Shown: piece after piece, positions 21,628-30,404 of the stretch
Numbering within the stretch: the stretch's first letter is position 1
Layout: each line of letters starts with the position of its first letter
NCBI RefSeq assembly: GCF_016756775.1
Contig: NZ_JAERMU010000009.1
Span: 124,001 to 188,000, forward strand
DNA length: 64,000 bases
From: Dryocola clanedunensis subsp. sulfonylureivorans
GTDB lineage: Bacteria > Pseudomonadota > Gammaproteobacteria > Enterobacterales > Enterobacteriaceae
Direction of reading: 5' to 3'
The notes under the pieces: generated by a model
The model's database searches: none
What the model was told of the DNA's origin: nothing
The model's input: only the letters and a program-made list of their open reading frames with translations
Translations under genes and position numbers: made by a program

Positions 21628-22053
21628 ATGGCCAGACGTGCACGTGGTCGTCGCGAACTAAAGTCAGAAATCAACATCGTACCTTTACTGGACGTGTTGC
21701 TGGTGCTGTTGCTGATCTTCATGGCAACCGCCCCAATCATCACCCAGAGCGTAGAGGTAGACCTGCCGGATGCGACAGATTCGCAGACGGTAAGCAGTAA
21801 CGATGAGCCGCCGGTCATTATTGAAGTCTCCGGGGTAGGGCAGTACAGCGTGGTGGTTGAGAAAGATCGTATGGATCAATTACCTGCTGAGCAAGTTGTT
21901 GCTGAAGCACAGCGTCGCCTGCAGGCAAATCCGAAAACGGTCTTTTTGATCGGTGGTGCGAAAGATGTTCCGTATGAAGAGATCATCAAAGCGCTGAACC
22001 TGTTGCACAGTGCGGGCGTGAAATCCGTCGGCCTGATGACGCAGCCAATCTGA
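21628..22053 (+). CDS. tolR: Tol-Pal system protein TolR
   Basis: An ExbD-family stator partner of TolQ; 141 residues against 142 in E. coli. There is a single transmembrane segment with the proton-path aspartate at residue 22 (NIVPLLDVLLVLLLIFM), followed by a periplasmic domain. The ribosome site AGGGG precedes the ATG by 6-7 bases. Confidence 0.98.
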   Translation: MARRARGRRELKSEINIVPLLDVLLVLLLIFMATAPIITQSVEVDLPDATDSQTVSSNDEPPVIIEVSGVGQYSVVVEKDRMDQLPAEQVVAEAQRRLQANPKTVFLIGGAKDVPYEEIIKALNLLHSAGVKSVGLMTQPI

Positions 22054-22081
22054 TCTACCTCGCTATATTTGGGAACCGAGA

Positions 22082-23281
22082 GTGTCAAAGGCAACCACAG
22101 AAAACGATAAGCTCAAACGCGCGATAATCGTCTCAGTGATTCTGCATATCATCCTGATTGCGATCCTGATATGGAGCTCGTTTGACGAACACATTGACGC
22201 CAGTGCTGGTGGCGGTGGTGGCTCGGCTATTGATGCCGTCATGGTCGACCCTGGCGCCGTAGTGCAGCAATATAATCGTCAGCAGCAGCAGCAGGCGAGC
22301 AGTAAACGAGCGGCTGAGCAACGCGAAAAGCAGGCGCAGCAGCAGGCAGAAGAGCTTCAGGAGAAACAGGCTGCCGAACAACAGCGTCTGAAAGCACTGG
22401 AAAAAGAGCGTCTGGAAGCGCAGGAACAAGCGAAGCAGCAGGCCAGTCAACAGAAACAGGCGCAGCAAGCGGCAAAAGAAGCCCAGGAACAGCAGAAGCA
22501 GGCGGAAGCCGCGGCGGCGAAAGCCAAAGCAGATGCTAAAGCTCAGGCTGATGCTCAGGCGAAAGCGGCTGCTGATGCACAGAAAAAAGCGGCGGAAGAG
22601 GCAGCGAAGAAAGCCGCCGCCGCCGAGAAAAAAGTAGCGGCTGCTGAAGCTGCCGCTGCGGCCAAAAAGGCACAGCAGGAAGCGGAAAAGAAAGCTCAGC
22701 AAGATGCCGAGAAGAAAGCCGCTGCTGAAGCCGCGAAAAAAGAGGCCGCCGCCGAAAAAGCTGCCTCCGAAAAAGCCGCTGCTGATAAGGCTGCCGCGGC
22801 AAAAGCTGCCGCAGATAAAAAAGCCGCGGCTGATGCGAAGAAAAAGGCCGCCGCCGAGAAAGCCGCCGCCGATAAGGCTGCAGCAGAAGGTGTTGACGAT
22901 CTCTTTGGCGACCTCAGTTCAGGTAAGAATGCACCGAAAACCGGTGGTGGGGCGAAAGGTAACGGGCAGCCAGCGAAAGACAGTGGTACAAGTGGGGCTA
23001 ATGGCGGCGCGACAGGTGCTGAGATCAGCGCTTATGCAAAGCAAATTCAGGTAGCAATCCAAAGCCGTCTCTATGATTCAAGTCTTTATGCAGGTAAACG
23101 GTGCGAATTGCACATTAGCCTTGGACCTGATGGAACCTTAAAAAGCATCACACCTGAAGGAGGCGACCCTGCTCTCTGTCAGGCAGCGTTAACGGCAGCG
23201 AAAACTGCTAATATTCCTAAACCGCCAAGCCAGGCTGTTTATGAAAAGATTAAAAATGCCACGCTAGACTTCAAACTGTGA
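22082..23281 (+). CDS. tolA: Tol-Pal envelope-spanning protein TolA
   Basis: Connects the inner-membrane TolQR motor to TolB and Pal. It is 399 residues, about 20 fewer than in E. coli; the shortening most likely lies in the Ala/Lys/Glu/Gln-rich helical domain II (about residues 60-290), which is built of imperfect short repeats. Domain I is a transmembrane helix with the conserved Ser18 and His22, followed by a glycine-rich linker; domain III at the C-terminus binds TolB and colicins. The start is GTG at 22082. Confidence 0.96.
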   Translation: MSKATTENDKLKRAIIVSVILHIILIAILIWSSFDEHIDASAGGGGGSAIDAVMVDPGAVVQQYNRQQQQQASSKRAAEQREKQAQQQAEELQEKQAAEQQRLKALEKERLEAQEQAKQQASQQKQAQQAAKEAQEQQKQAEAAAAKAKADAKAQADAQAKAAADAQKKAAEEAAKKAAAAEKKVAAAEAAAAAKKAQQEAEKKAQQDAEKKAAAEAAKKEAAAEKAASEKAAADKAAAAKAAADKKAAADAKKKAAAEKAAADKAAAEGVDDLFGDLSSGKNAPKTGGGAKGNGQPAKDSGTSGANGGATGAEISAYAKQIQVAIQSRLYDSSLYAGKRCELHISLGPDGTLKSITPEGGDPALCQAALTAAKTANIPKPPSQAVYEKIKNATLDFKL

Positions 23282-23405
23282 TTTAACAGCTGAAGTTTAA
23301 GATATGGCTACCATGAGCCACAGGGTTTTGATAGTTTTGTGTATTTGGGTTTGTTAAAATTCTGCTAAATTATCGTGGGCTTTGGGTCCGGATAAGGGAG
23401 ATATG

Positions 23406-24698
23406 ATGAAGCAGGCATTTCGAGTAGCATTAAGTTTCTTGATGCTGTGGGCAGCGGTGCTGCACGCAGAAGTTCGTATTGAGATCACACAAGGTGTGGA
23501 CTCAGCACGTCCGATTGGTGTGGCGCCGTTTAAATGGGCAGGCCCAGGTGCGGCACCTGAAGATATCGGTGGCATCGTTGCCGCTGACTTACGTAACAGT
23601 GGCAAATTTAATCCGCTGGATCGTGCCCGTTTACCGCAGCAGCCTGGTTCCGCTCAGGAAGTGCAGCCGGCAGCCTGGACCGCTTTAGGGATTGATGCTG
23701 TTGTTGTCGGCCAGGTTACACCAAACGGTGACGGTAGCTATACCGTGGCTTACCAATTGGTTGATACCTCAGGCGCGCCGGGTACAGTTCTGGCTCAGAA
23801 CTCCTACAAAGTTAACAAACAGTGGCTGCGCTATGCCGGCCATACCGCCAGCGACGAAGTATTTGAAAAGCTGACGGGGATTAAAGGCGCATTCCGCACT
23901 CGTATCGCTTACGTGGTGCAGACCAACGGCGGCCAGTTCCCTTACGAACTGCGTGTGTCTGATTACGATGGCTACAACCAGTTTGTGGTTCACCGTTCTC
24001 CACAGCCGTTGATGTCTCCGTCCTGGTCACCAGACGGCAGCAAGCTGGCTTACGTCACGTTTGAAAGCGGCCGCTCTGCTCTGGTTATTCAGACTCTGGC
24101 AAACGGAGCTGTGCGTCAGGTGGCTTCTTTCCCACGCCACAATGGTGCACCGGCGTTCTCTCCAGACGGCACTAAACTGGCCTTTGCTCTGTCTAAGACC
24201 GGTAGCCTGAATCTGTACGTGATGGATATTGGTTCAGGCCAGATCCGCCAGATTACAGATGGCCGTAGTAACAACACGGAGCCGACCTGGTTCCCGGACA
24301 GCCAGAACCTGGCCTATACCTCCGATCAGGCAGGTCGCCCGCAAATTTATAAAATTAATGTCAACGGCGGTGCGCCGCAGCGTCTGTCCTGGGAAGGTAA
24401 CCAGAACCAGAATGCTGATGTCAGTACCGACGGTAAGTTTATGGTAATGGTGAGCTCCGCTAGCGGTCAGCAGCACATTGCCAAACAGGATCTGGTAGCG
24501 GGTGGCGTACAAACTTTATCGTCAACGTTGCTGGATGAAACGCCAAGTCTGGCACCTAACGGCACTATGGTAATCTACAGCTCTTCTCAGGGGATGGGAT
24601 CCGTGCTGAATCTGGTCTCAACAGATGGGCGTTTCAAAGCGCGTCTTCCGGCAACCGATGGTCAGGTGAAATCTCCTGCCTGGTCGCCGTATCTGTGA
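23406..24698 (+). CDS. tolB: Tol-Pal system periplasmic protein TolB
   Basis: A periplasmic beta-propeller that binds Pal and TolA. With the ATG at 23406 it has 430 residues, as in E. coli; the adjacent ATG at 23403 is also possible. A signal peptide of about 21 residues ends LHA before EVRIEIT. The N-terminal domain carries the TolA-binding segment. The propeller shows repeated [18 protein letters not shown] and FPDSQNLAY motifs. A 124-base gap before it contains an AT-rich, promoter-like stretch. Confidence 0.97.
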   Translation: MKQAFRVALSFLMLWAAVLHAEVRIEITQGVDSARPIGVAPFKWAGPGAAPEDIGGIVAADLRNSGKFNPLDRARLPQQPGSAQEVQPAAWTALGIDAVVVGQVTPNGDGSYTVAYQLVDTSGAPGTVLAQNSYKVNKQWLRYAGHTASDEVFEKLTGIKGAFRTRIAYVVQTNGGQFPYELRVSDYDGYNQFVVHRSPQPLMSPSWSPDGSKLAYVTFESGRSALVIQTLANGAVRQVASFPRHNGAPAFSPDGTKLAFALSKTGSLNLYVMDIGSGQIRQITDGRSNNTEPTWFPDSQNLAYTSDQAGRPQIYKINVNGGAPQRLSWEGNQNQNADVSTDGKFMVMVSSASGQQHIAKQDLVAGGVQTLSSTLLDETPSLAPNGTMVIYSSSQGMGSVLNLVSTDGRFKARLPATDGQVKSPAWSPYL

Positions 24699-24711
24699 TA
24701 ATAAAATCTAA

Positions 24712-25245
<534 letters not shown>

Positions 25246-25254
25246 GAGAATTGC

Positions 25255-26043
25255 ATGAGCAGTAACTTCAGACATCACTTGTTGAGTCTGTCGTTACTGG
25301 TTGGCATAGCGGCCCCCTGGGCCGCTTTTGCTCAGGCGCCAATCAGTAGTGTCGGCTCAGGCTCGGTCGAAGACCGTGTCACTCAACTCGAGCGTATTTC
25401 TAACGCTCACAGTCAGCTTTTAACCCAACTCCAGCAACAGCTCTCCGATAACCAACGTGATATTGATTCCCTGCGCGGTCAGATTCAGGAAAACCAGTAT
25501 CAGCTGAACCAGGTGGTAGAGCGACAGAAGCAGATTCTGCTGCAATTAGATGGCCTCAGCAACGGCGGTGCCGCCGCGGGTCAGGCTACTGGAGCAGACC
25601 AGGCGACAGCAACGCCTGATGCAGGAGCGTCCACAAGCGCACCTGCGACGGCGGCTCCTGTGCAGGGTGGCGACGCAAACAGCGACTACAATGCTGCCAT
25701 TGCCCTGGTTCAGGACAAATCTCGTCAGGATGACGCCATTGCGGCCTTCCAGAACTTCGTGAAGAAGTATCCGGATTCAACTTACCAGCCTAACGCGAAT
25801 TACTGGCTGGGTCAGCTGAACTACAACAAAGGGAAAAAGGACGACGCGGCCTATTATTTTGCCTTTGTGGTGAAAAATTATCCGAAGTCGCCAAAAGCCC
25901 CTGATGCCATGTACAAAGTCGGGCTGATCATGCAGGACAAAGGCGATACCGCGAAAGCGAAAGCCGTCTATCAGCAGGTGATCAAACAGTTCCCAAATAC
26001 CGACGGTGCAAAGCAGGCGCAAAAGCGTCTGAATGCAATGTAA
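25255..26043 (+). CDS. cpoB: Cell division coordinator CpoB
   Basis: A periplasmic TPR protein that couples PBP1B peptidoglycan synthesis with Tol-Pal constriction. It is 262 residues against 263 in E. coli. It has a signal peptide ending near AFAQAP, an N-terminal coiled coil (about 35-100), a Thr/Ala/Gly-rich linker, then TPR repeats from about residue 145 (NYWLGQLNYNKGKKDDAAYYF and similar). It is the last gene of the tol-pal operon. Confidence 0.96.
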   Translation: MSSNFRHHLLSLSLLVGIAAPWAAFAQAPISSVGSGSVEDRVTQLERISNAHSQLLTQLQQQLSDNQRDIDSLRGQIQENQYQLNQVVERQKQILLQLDGLSNGGAAAGQATGADQATATPDAGASTSAPATAAPVQGGDANSDYNAAIALVQDKSRQDDAIAAFQNFVKKYPDSTYQPNANYWLGQLNYNKGKKDDAAYYFAFVVKNYPKSPKAPDAMYKVGLIMQDKGDTAKAKAVYQQVIKQFPNTDGAKQAQKRLNAM

Positions 26044-26128
26044 TGCTTGCGGCCTGACCAGATATCGCTGTTTTTCTGGTCTTGCCGCGCGATTACTAAG
26101 CAGTTAAGTGAAATGTTCAAAATTGTTG

Positions 26129-26156
26129 TTGCGTCAAAATCTTAAATCAGTAATAT
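26129..26156 (+). promoter_or_regulatory. Probable promoter of the lysine tRNA cluster
   Basis: A -35 TTGCGT and a -10 TAATAT are separated by 16 bases, followed by a GC-rich discriminator (GCCGCCGTTGCCG), as expected for a stringently controlled tRNA promoter. The position is about 50 bases before the first tRNA. Confidence 0.55.
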
Positions 26157-26206
26157 ATGCCGCCGTTGCCGGGGGTAAACAAACAAACCGGAAATGACAC
26201 GAAAAT

Positions 26207-26282
26207 GGGTCGTTAGCTCAGTTGGTAGAGCAGTTGACTTTTAATCAATTGGTCGCAGGTTCGAATCCTGCACGACCCACCA
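26207..26282 (+). tRNA. tRNA-Lys (anticodon TTT), copy 1
   Basis: 76 bases ending in an encoded CCA. The acceptor stem GGGTCGT pairs with ACGACCC; the D-arm AGCTCAGTTGGTAGAGC, anticodon loop CTTTTAA and T-arm GCAGGTTCGAATCCTGC are all intact. It is at the site of the E. coli lysT-valT-lysW cluster. Confidence 0.98.
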
Positions 26283-26304
26283 TTTTCAAATTGAAATACG
26301 ATTA

Positions 26305-26408
26305 GTGAAGCGTGAAGGGTTTGAACCTGCAGCAGGTTCGAGTGGAGCGAAGCGACACAGCGTTGCGCAGCAACGACCCGAAGGGTGAGGCTAAAGGCCG
26401 AATCATCC
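26305..26408 (+). repeat. tRNA-Lys spacer repeat, copy 1 (104 bp)
   Basis: Matches 26565-26668 at 103 of 104 positions. It folds into consecutive short hairpins: AACCTGC/GCAGGTT, CGTTGC/GCAACG, ACCC/GGGT and GGCT/GGCC. The one difference between copies (T here, C in copy 2) is in the last stem and keeps pairing as a G-T wobble. This copy runs straight into a tRNA 3-prime end. Confidence 0.93.
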
Positions 26409-26422
26409 TGCACGACCCACCA
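26332..26422 (+). pseudogene. Partial tRNA-Lys (3-prime part) with a 63-base insertion in the T-loop
   Basis: GCAGGTTCGA (26332-26341) and ATCCTGCACGACCCACCA (26405-26422) together reproduce the last 28 bases of tRNA-Lys copy 1 exactly, but are separated by 63 bases placed inside the T-loop. The 5-prime part of the tRNA (acceptor, D and anticodon arms) is absent, so it cannot be a working tRNA. It may be a relic of unequal crossing over or of an insertion at the T-loop. Confidence 0.75.
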
Positions 26423-26467
26423 TCCTTTCGATGGTAAAAAGTTGTAGTAAGCAGTAACCGCATAGCG

Positions 26468-26543
26468 GGGGCGTTAGCTCAGTTGGTAGAGCAGTTGACT
26501 TTTAATCAATTGGTCGCAGGTTCGAATCCTGCACGCCCCACCA
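26468..26543 (+). tRNA. tRNA-Lys (anticodon TTT), copy 2
   Basis: 76 bases with encoded CCA. It is identical to copy 1 except in the acceptor stem, which reads GGGGCGT/ACGCCCC: base pair 4-69 is G-C instead of T-A, a compensated change. It probably shares the transcript starting upstream of copy 1. Confidence 0.98.
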
Positions 26544-26564
26544 TCTTTTAGATGGAATGCATAT

Positions 26565-26668
26565 GTGAAGCGTGAAGGGTTTGAACCTGCAGCAGGTTCG
26601 AGTGGAGCGAAGCGACACAGCGTTGCGCAGCAACGACCCGAAGGGTGAGGCCAAAGGCCGAATCATCC
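26565..26668 (+). repeat. tRNA-Lys spacer repeat, copy 2 (104 bp)
   Basis: The second copy of the unit at 26305-26408, with one mismatch. It begins 22 bases after tRNA copy 2, as copy 1 begins 23 bases after tRNA copy 1. Similarity stops at 26668; no tRNA 3-prime end follows here. Confidence 0.93.
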
Positions 26669-26690
26669 AGTATTACCTACCAAATTCAGA

Positions 26691-26722
26691 CAAAGGCGCC
26701 TTACAGGCGCCTTTGTTGTTTT
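26691..26722 (+). terminator. Terminator of the tRNA-Lys transcript
   Basis: A perfect 10-bp stem CAAAGGCGCC/GGCGCCTTTG with loop TTACA, followed by TTGTTTTT. Confidence 0.92.
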
Positions 26723-26767
26723 TCTCCTTTAAATTCCCCACGACAAATCCCTCATAATTGGCTATCT

Positions 26768-26785
26768 TGTTTAGCATATAAAACA
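26768..26785 (+). promoter_or_regulatory. NadR operator upstream of nadA
   Basis: TGTTTA-N6-AAAACA matches the NadR consensus TGTTTA-N6-TAAACA at 11 of 12 positions. It lies 73 bases before the nadA start, consistent with repression of nadA-pnuC when NAD is plentiful. Confidence 0.85.
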
Positions 26786-26858
26786 ATCTTCGCCGAAAGT
26801 GGCTTGCAGAAGCCCGGATTGCGTAGATTTTGTTAAGCCCGCAAAACGAGATTGCCTG

Positions 26859-27920
26859 ATGAGCGTGATGTTCGATCCACAAGCAGCGATTTATCCCTTC
26901 CCTCCAAAGCCGAAGCCACTTAGCGTCGACGAAAAGCAGTACTATCGCGAAAAAATCAAGCGTCTGCTTAAAGAGCGCAATGCGGTGATGGTCGCTCACT
27001 ATTACACCGATCCTGAAATCCAGTCTCTGGCGGAAGAAACGGGCGGCTGTATTTCTGATTCGCTGGAGATGGCGCGCTTTGGGGCCAATCATCCCGCTAA
27101 GACACTTCTGGTTGCTGGCGTGCGTTTTATGGGGGAGACAGCGAAAATCCTTAGCCCGGAAAAGACGGTTCTCATGCCGACGCTGAACGCCGAGTGTTCT
27201 CTGGATCTCGGGTGTCCTGTTGAGGAGTTCAGCGCCTTCTGCGACCAGCACCCTGACCGCACCGTCGTGGTCTATGCTAATACTTCAGCTGCGGTTAAGG
27301 CCCGAGCGGACTGGGTTGTCACTTCAAGTATTGCCGTTGAGCTGATTGAGCATCTGGACAGCCTGGGTGAGAAAATTATCTGGGCACCGGATCGCCATCT
27401 TGGCAACTACGTGCAAAAACAGACCGGGGCAGATGTCCTGTGCTGGCAGGGTGCGTGCATTGTACATGACGAGTTTAAAACACAGGCGCTGGGGCGCATG
27501 AAGGCACTCTATCCTGATGCAGCCGTGCTGGTGCACCCGGAATCACCGCAGGCGATAGTCGATATGGCAGACGCGGTGGGGTCTACCAGCCAGCTGATTG
27601 CAGCCGCACAGACCTTGCCTAACCGGCAGCTGATAGTGGCGACCGACCGTGGGATCTTCTATAAAATGCAGCAGGCGTGTCCGGGTAAAGAATTGCTCGA
27701 AGCGCCAACGGCAGGCGAAGGCGCAACGTGCCGCACCTGCGCGCATTGCCCGTGGATGGCAATGAACGGCCTTAAAGCCATCGCAGAGGGGCTGGAGCAG
27801 GGCGGAGCGGCTCACGAGATTCATGTGGACGCCGCGTTGCGTGAGGGGGCTCTGGTGCCGCTTAACCGGATGCTGGACTTTGCCGCCGAACTGCGACGTT
27901 CGATTAAAGGCAACGCGTAA
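26859..27920 (+). CDS. nadA: Quinolinate synthase A
   Basis: Condenses iminoaspartate and dihydroxyacetone phosphate to quinolinate for NAD synthesis, using a 4Fe-4S cluster. It is 353 residues, six more than E. coli. The cluster cysteines are expected in [17 protein letters not shown] and the [10 protein letters not shown] motif. An in-frame start 20 codons upstream (26799) is rejected because 26859 gives the family start [18 protein letters not shown]. It is followed 23 bases later by pnuC in one operon under NadR. Confidence 0.97.
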   Translation: MSVMFDPQAAIYPFPPKPKPLSVDEKQYYREKIKRLLKERNAVMVAHYYTDPEIQSLAEETGGCISDSLEMARFGANHPAKTLLVAGVRFMGETAKILSPEKTVLMPTLNAECSLDLGCPVEEFSAFCDQHPDRTVVVYANTSAAVKARADWVVTSSIAVELIEHLDSLGEKIIWAPDRHLGNYVQKQTGADVLCWQGACIVHDEFKTQALGRMKALYPDAAVLVHPESPQAIVDMADAVGSTSQLIAAAQTLPNRQLIVATDRGIFYKMQQACPGKELLEAPTAGEGATCRTCAHCPWMAMNGLKAIAEGLEQGGAAHEIHVDAALREGALVPLNRMLDFAAELRRSIKGNA

Positions 27921-27943
27921 GGACATTACGCTCAGGGGAAAAT

Positions 27944-28660
27944 ATGGATTTTTTTAGCACGCAGAACATTCTGGTCCACATCCCGATTGGGGCCGGGGGC
28001 TACGATTTATCATGGATTGAAGCGGTAGGCACGCTGGCCGGTTTGCTCTGTATCTGGCTGGCCAGCCTCGAGAAAATCAGCAATTACGCGTTTGGCTTAG
28101 TGAACGTCACGCTCTTTGCCATTATCTTCTTTCAAATCCAGCTATACGCCAGCCTGCTGTTACAGCTGTTCTTCTTCGTAGCGAACATTTATGGCTGGTA
28201 TGCCTGGTCACGGCAAACCAACGATAACGAAACGGCGCTGCGCATTCGCTGGCTGCCGCTACCTAAAGCAATTGCCTGGCTTACAGTGTGTGTAGGGGCC
28301 ATTGGTTTGATGACGATATTCATCGATCCCGTGTTTGCTTTCCTTACCCGCATCGCCGTTAACGTCATGAACGGGCTTGGCATGAACGTCACCATGCCGG
28401 AACTGCAGCCGGATGCTTTCCCGTTCTGGGACTCCTGCATGATGGTCTTGTCCATCGTGGCAATGATACTGATGACGCGCAAATACGTTGAGAACTGGCT
28501 CCTCTGGGTGGTGATTAACGTGATTAGCGTGGTGATATTCGCAAGGCAGGGCGTTTACGCTATGTCGCTGGAGTATATGCTGCTGACGTTTATCGCGCTG
28601 AACGGGAGCCGGATGTGGATTAAAAGCGCGCGGGAAAGAGGCTCCCACGCGCTGTCCTGA
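27944..28660 (+). CDS. pnuC: Nicotinamide riboside transporter PnuC
   Basis: A facilitative inner-membrane transporter feeding the NadR salvage route. It is 238 residues against 239 in E. coli, with about seven hydrophobic segments. Conserved aromatic motifs FFFVANIYGWYAW and VENWLLWVVINVISV are present. The stop codon abuts the stop codon of the convergent zitB with no gap. Confidence 0.96.
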   Translation: MDFFSTQNILVHIPIGAGGYDLSWIEAVGTLAGLLCIWLASLEKISNYAFGLVNVTLFAIIFFQIQLYASLLLQLFFFVANIYGWYAWSRQTNDNETALRIRWLPLPKAIAWLTVCVGAIGLMTIFIDPVFAFLTRIAVNVMNGLGMNVTMPELQPDAFPFWDSCMMVLSIVAMILMTRKYVENWLLWVVINVISVVIFARQGVYAMSLEYMLLTFIALNGSRMWIKSARERGSHALS

Positions 28661-29593
28661 TCAATGATGATGGTGAGCATGGCCGCTATGGTCGTGCTCA
28701 TTTAAATCGCAGTTTGGCCCTTCGCAGGGCTGATATTCCATCTGCACCGTGGCATGTTCAATCTGATATTCATGAGCCAGGAAATGATGAATCCTGCCCA
28801 ATAGCGCGTCGTGATCGTGTGGGGGGATCACCTGGACATGGAGTGTTATCAGCGGTTTTTCGCCCACCAGCCAGAGGTGAACATGGTGTACATTGCGCAC
28901 TTCAGGAATACTGCGCGAAAGTTTTCGCTTCAGCGATTCAATATCAATTGCGCCAGGTGCCCCTTCCAGCAGCTCGTTCACGCTCTCTTTCAGCAGGCTC
29001 CAGGCACTGCGCAACACTAAGCATGACACCAGAACCGAGAGTATGGGGTCAATCGGCGTCCAGCCGGTCCACATAATCACCAGGGCGGCAATTATCGCCC
29101 CAACGGAACCCAGTAAATCCCCCATCACATGCAGTGCGGCAGCGCGAACGTTCAGGTTTTTCTCTTCACTCCCCCGATGCAGGATCCAGAAAGAGGCAAT
29201 ATTTGCCGCCAGCCCGGCAAACGCCACGATTAGCATCATGCCGCCTGCGACCGGCTGGGGCTGATAGAAGCGCTGTATCGCCTCCCAGACTATTAAGATA
29301 GTAATGACAACCAGCGCAATGGCGTTCACAAAGGCAGCGAGCGTGGTCAGGCGGAGCCAGCCAAAAGTGTGGCGTGCATTAGGCGGGCGGCGAGCAAACT
29401 GCACGGCGACAAGCGCAACCAGCAAAGCGGCGGCATCGGTGAGCATATGCCCGGCGTCGGCCAGCAGCGCCAGGGAGCCGGAAACTAACCCACCAATGAT
29501 TTCGGCGACCATAAAAAGCGCGGTGACCGCGAATGCCCAGAACAGGCGTCTGGCGTTAGAATCCTGAGGAGTATGTGAATGTGACTGAGCCAT
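28661..29593 (-). CDS. zitB: Zinc efflux transporter ZitB (cation diffusion facilitator)
   Basis: Exports zinc from the cytoplasm by proton exchange. It is 310 residues against 313 in E. coli. Six transmembrane helices carry the metal-site motifs [10 protein letters not shown] and HVMGDLLGS, a cytoplasmic domain follows (RNVHHVHLW), and the tail is histidine-rich ([11 protein letters not shown]). The start at 29593 ([10 protein letters not shown]) is chosen over an in-frame one four codons upstream by homology. Confidence 0.96.
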   Translation of the reverse strand: MAQSHSHTPQDSNARRLFWAFAVTALFMVAEIIGGLVSGSLALLADAGHMLTDAAALLVALVAVQFARRPPNARHTFGWLRLTTLAAFVNAIALVVITILIVWEAIQRFYQPQPVAGGMMLIVAFAGLAANIASFWILHRGSEEKNLNVRAAALHVMGDLLGSVGAIIAALVIMWTGWTPIDPILSVLVSCLVLRSAWSLLKESVNELLEGAPGAIDIESLKRKLSRSIPEVRNVHHVHLWLVGEKPLITLHVQVIPPHDHDALLGRIHHFLAHEYQIEHATVQMEYQPCEGPNCDLNEHDHSGHAHHHH

Positions 29594-29670
29594 GTCATTC
29601 CGCAAGCAGAGTTAGCAATGCGGTAATTATAACCCTGTCTCGTTCAACCTCTTGAATATAATCTCATAAA

Positions 29671-29691
29671 AAAGGAGAGCCTCAGCTCTCC
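29671..29691 (-). terminator. Terminator of ybgS
   Basis: Read on the minus strand: GGAGAGC, loop TGAG, GCTCTCC, followed by a run of seven T. It lies 23 bases after the ybgS stop. Confidence 0.9.
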
Positions 29692-29714
29692 CGTTGATTC
29701 CTGATACAGCCAGG

Positions 29715-30083
29715 TTACTGGGTGGTACCGTCAGTTTTGGTATCCACGTCGCTCCCGCTACCGGTTTCAACTTTTTTGTTCATATCCGGACAGCGGCCAT
29801 CTTTGCACATGGTATTTTTATGGATCTCTTCTTTCGACATAGTGTCGCCTGACATCGAACTGTTGTTGTCCGGATGCAGCATGGTGCCGGAGTGATTGAC
29901 ATCGTTCCCATCCACGCCTTTTGGCGCGACATTTTGATGGGCATCCGGCGCGACCTGGCCTGCTTCAGCGCTTGAGTTAGCCTGGCCATTATTTTGGCCC
30001 GCTGAATTGCTATCCGCAGCCAGAGCTGCACCGCTTGCGACAGAGAGTGTTGCTGTTAAGAAAAGAGTGGCGAATTTATTCAT
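29715..30083 (-). CDS. ybgS: Periplasmic protein YbgS
   Basis: A small exported protein of 122 residues, close to the 126 of E. coli YbgS, of unknown function. The signal peptide ends SGAALA before ADSN. The mature part is polar and rich in Asn, Gly, Asp and Ser; the conserved core is [18 protein letters not shown] with two cysteines, and the C-terminus is [11 protein letters not shown]. The start at 30083 follows a CAGGAG ribosome site; a longer in-frame start (30128) lacks one. Confidence 0.93.
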   Translation of the reverse strand: MNKFATLFLTATLSVASGAALAADSNSAGQNNGQANSSAEAGQVAPDAHQNVAPKGVDGNDVNHSGTMLHPDNNSSMSGDTMSKEEIHKNTMCKDGRCPDMNKKVETGSGSDVDTKTDGTTQ

Positions 30084-30317
30084 CTTTGTGCTCCTGTTCT
30101 GTTCGTTATTGCTGGATAACTTTTCCAACAGTGCAAAAAACTATGGCGATCCACCCCGTTAAGGCAGAAAGAAATATCGATTACAGATATGTGATCAGAA
30201 TACAATTTTGAAGAACTGACATTTTTCAGAGTTAACATTAAAAATTGTAGCCCCGATCTCGCTTTTAGCCATGTTTTGCCGCTTAAAGAGGCGATTCCAG
30301 GAATATTCCACCTGGAG

Positions 30318-30335
30318 TGTAAAAGCCCGTTTACA
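30318..30335 (+). promoter_or_regulatory. TyrR box upstream of aroG
   Basis: TGTAAA-N6-TTTACA is a perfect strong TyrR box, in the same context as the E. coli aroG operator. It lies 70 bases before the start codon. The rest of the 321-bp ybgS-aroG gap is AT-rich and holds the two divergent promoters, which I could not place. Confidence 0.92.
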
Positions 30336-30404
30336 CTTCAGGCGTGACGAGATAGATTGAAGGGATTGCTAATCTAATAAATTGTCTACTTCCCCGGAAT
30401 TATC

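Noticed and set aside
22270-22900. Apparent simple repeat in tolA
   Set aside because: It is the normal Ala/Lys/Glu/Gln-rich helical domain of TolA, not a separate repeat element.
26213-26413. Minus-strand open frame over the first tRNA-Lys
   Set aside because: Translates the tRNA and spacer repeat; a frequent artefact around tRNA genes.
26572-26757. Plus-strand open frame through spacer repeat copy 2
   Set aside because: Runs through hairpins and the tRNA terminator; not protein-like.
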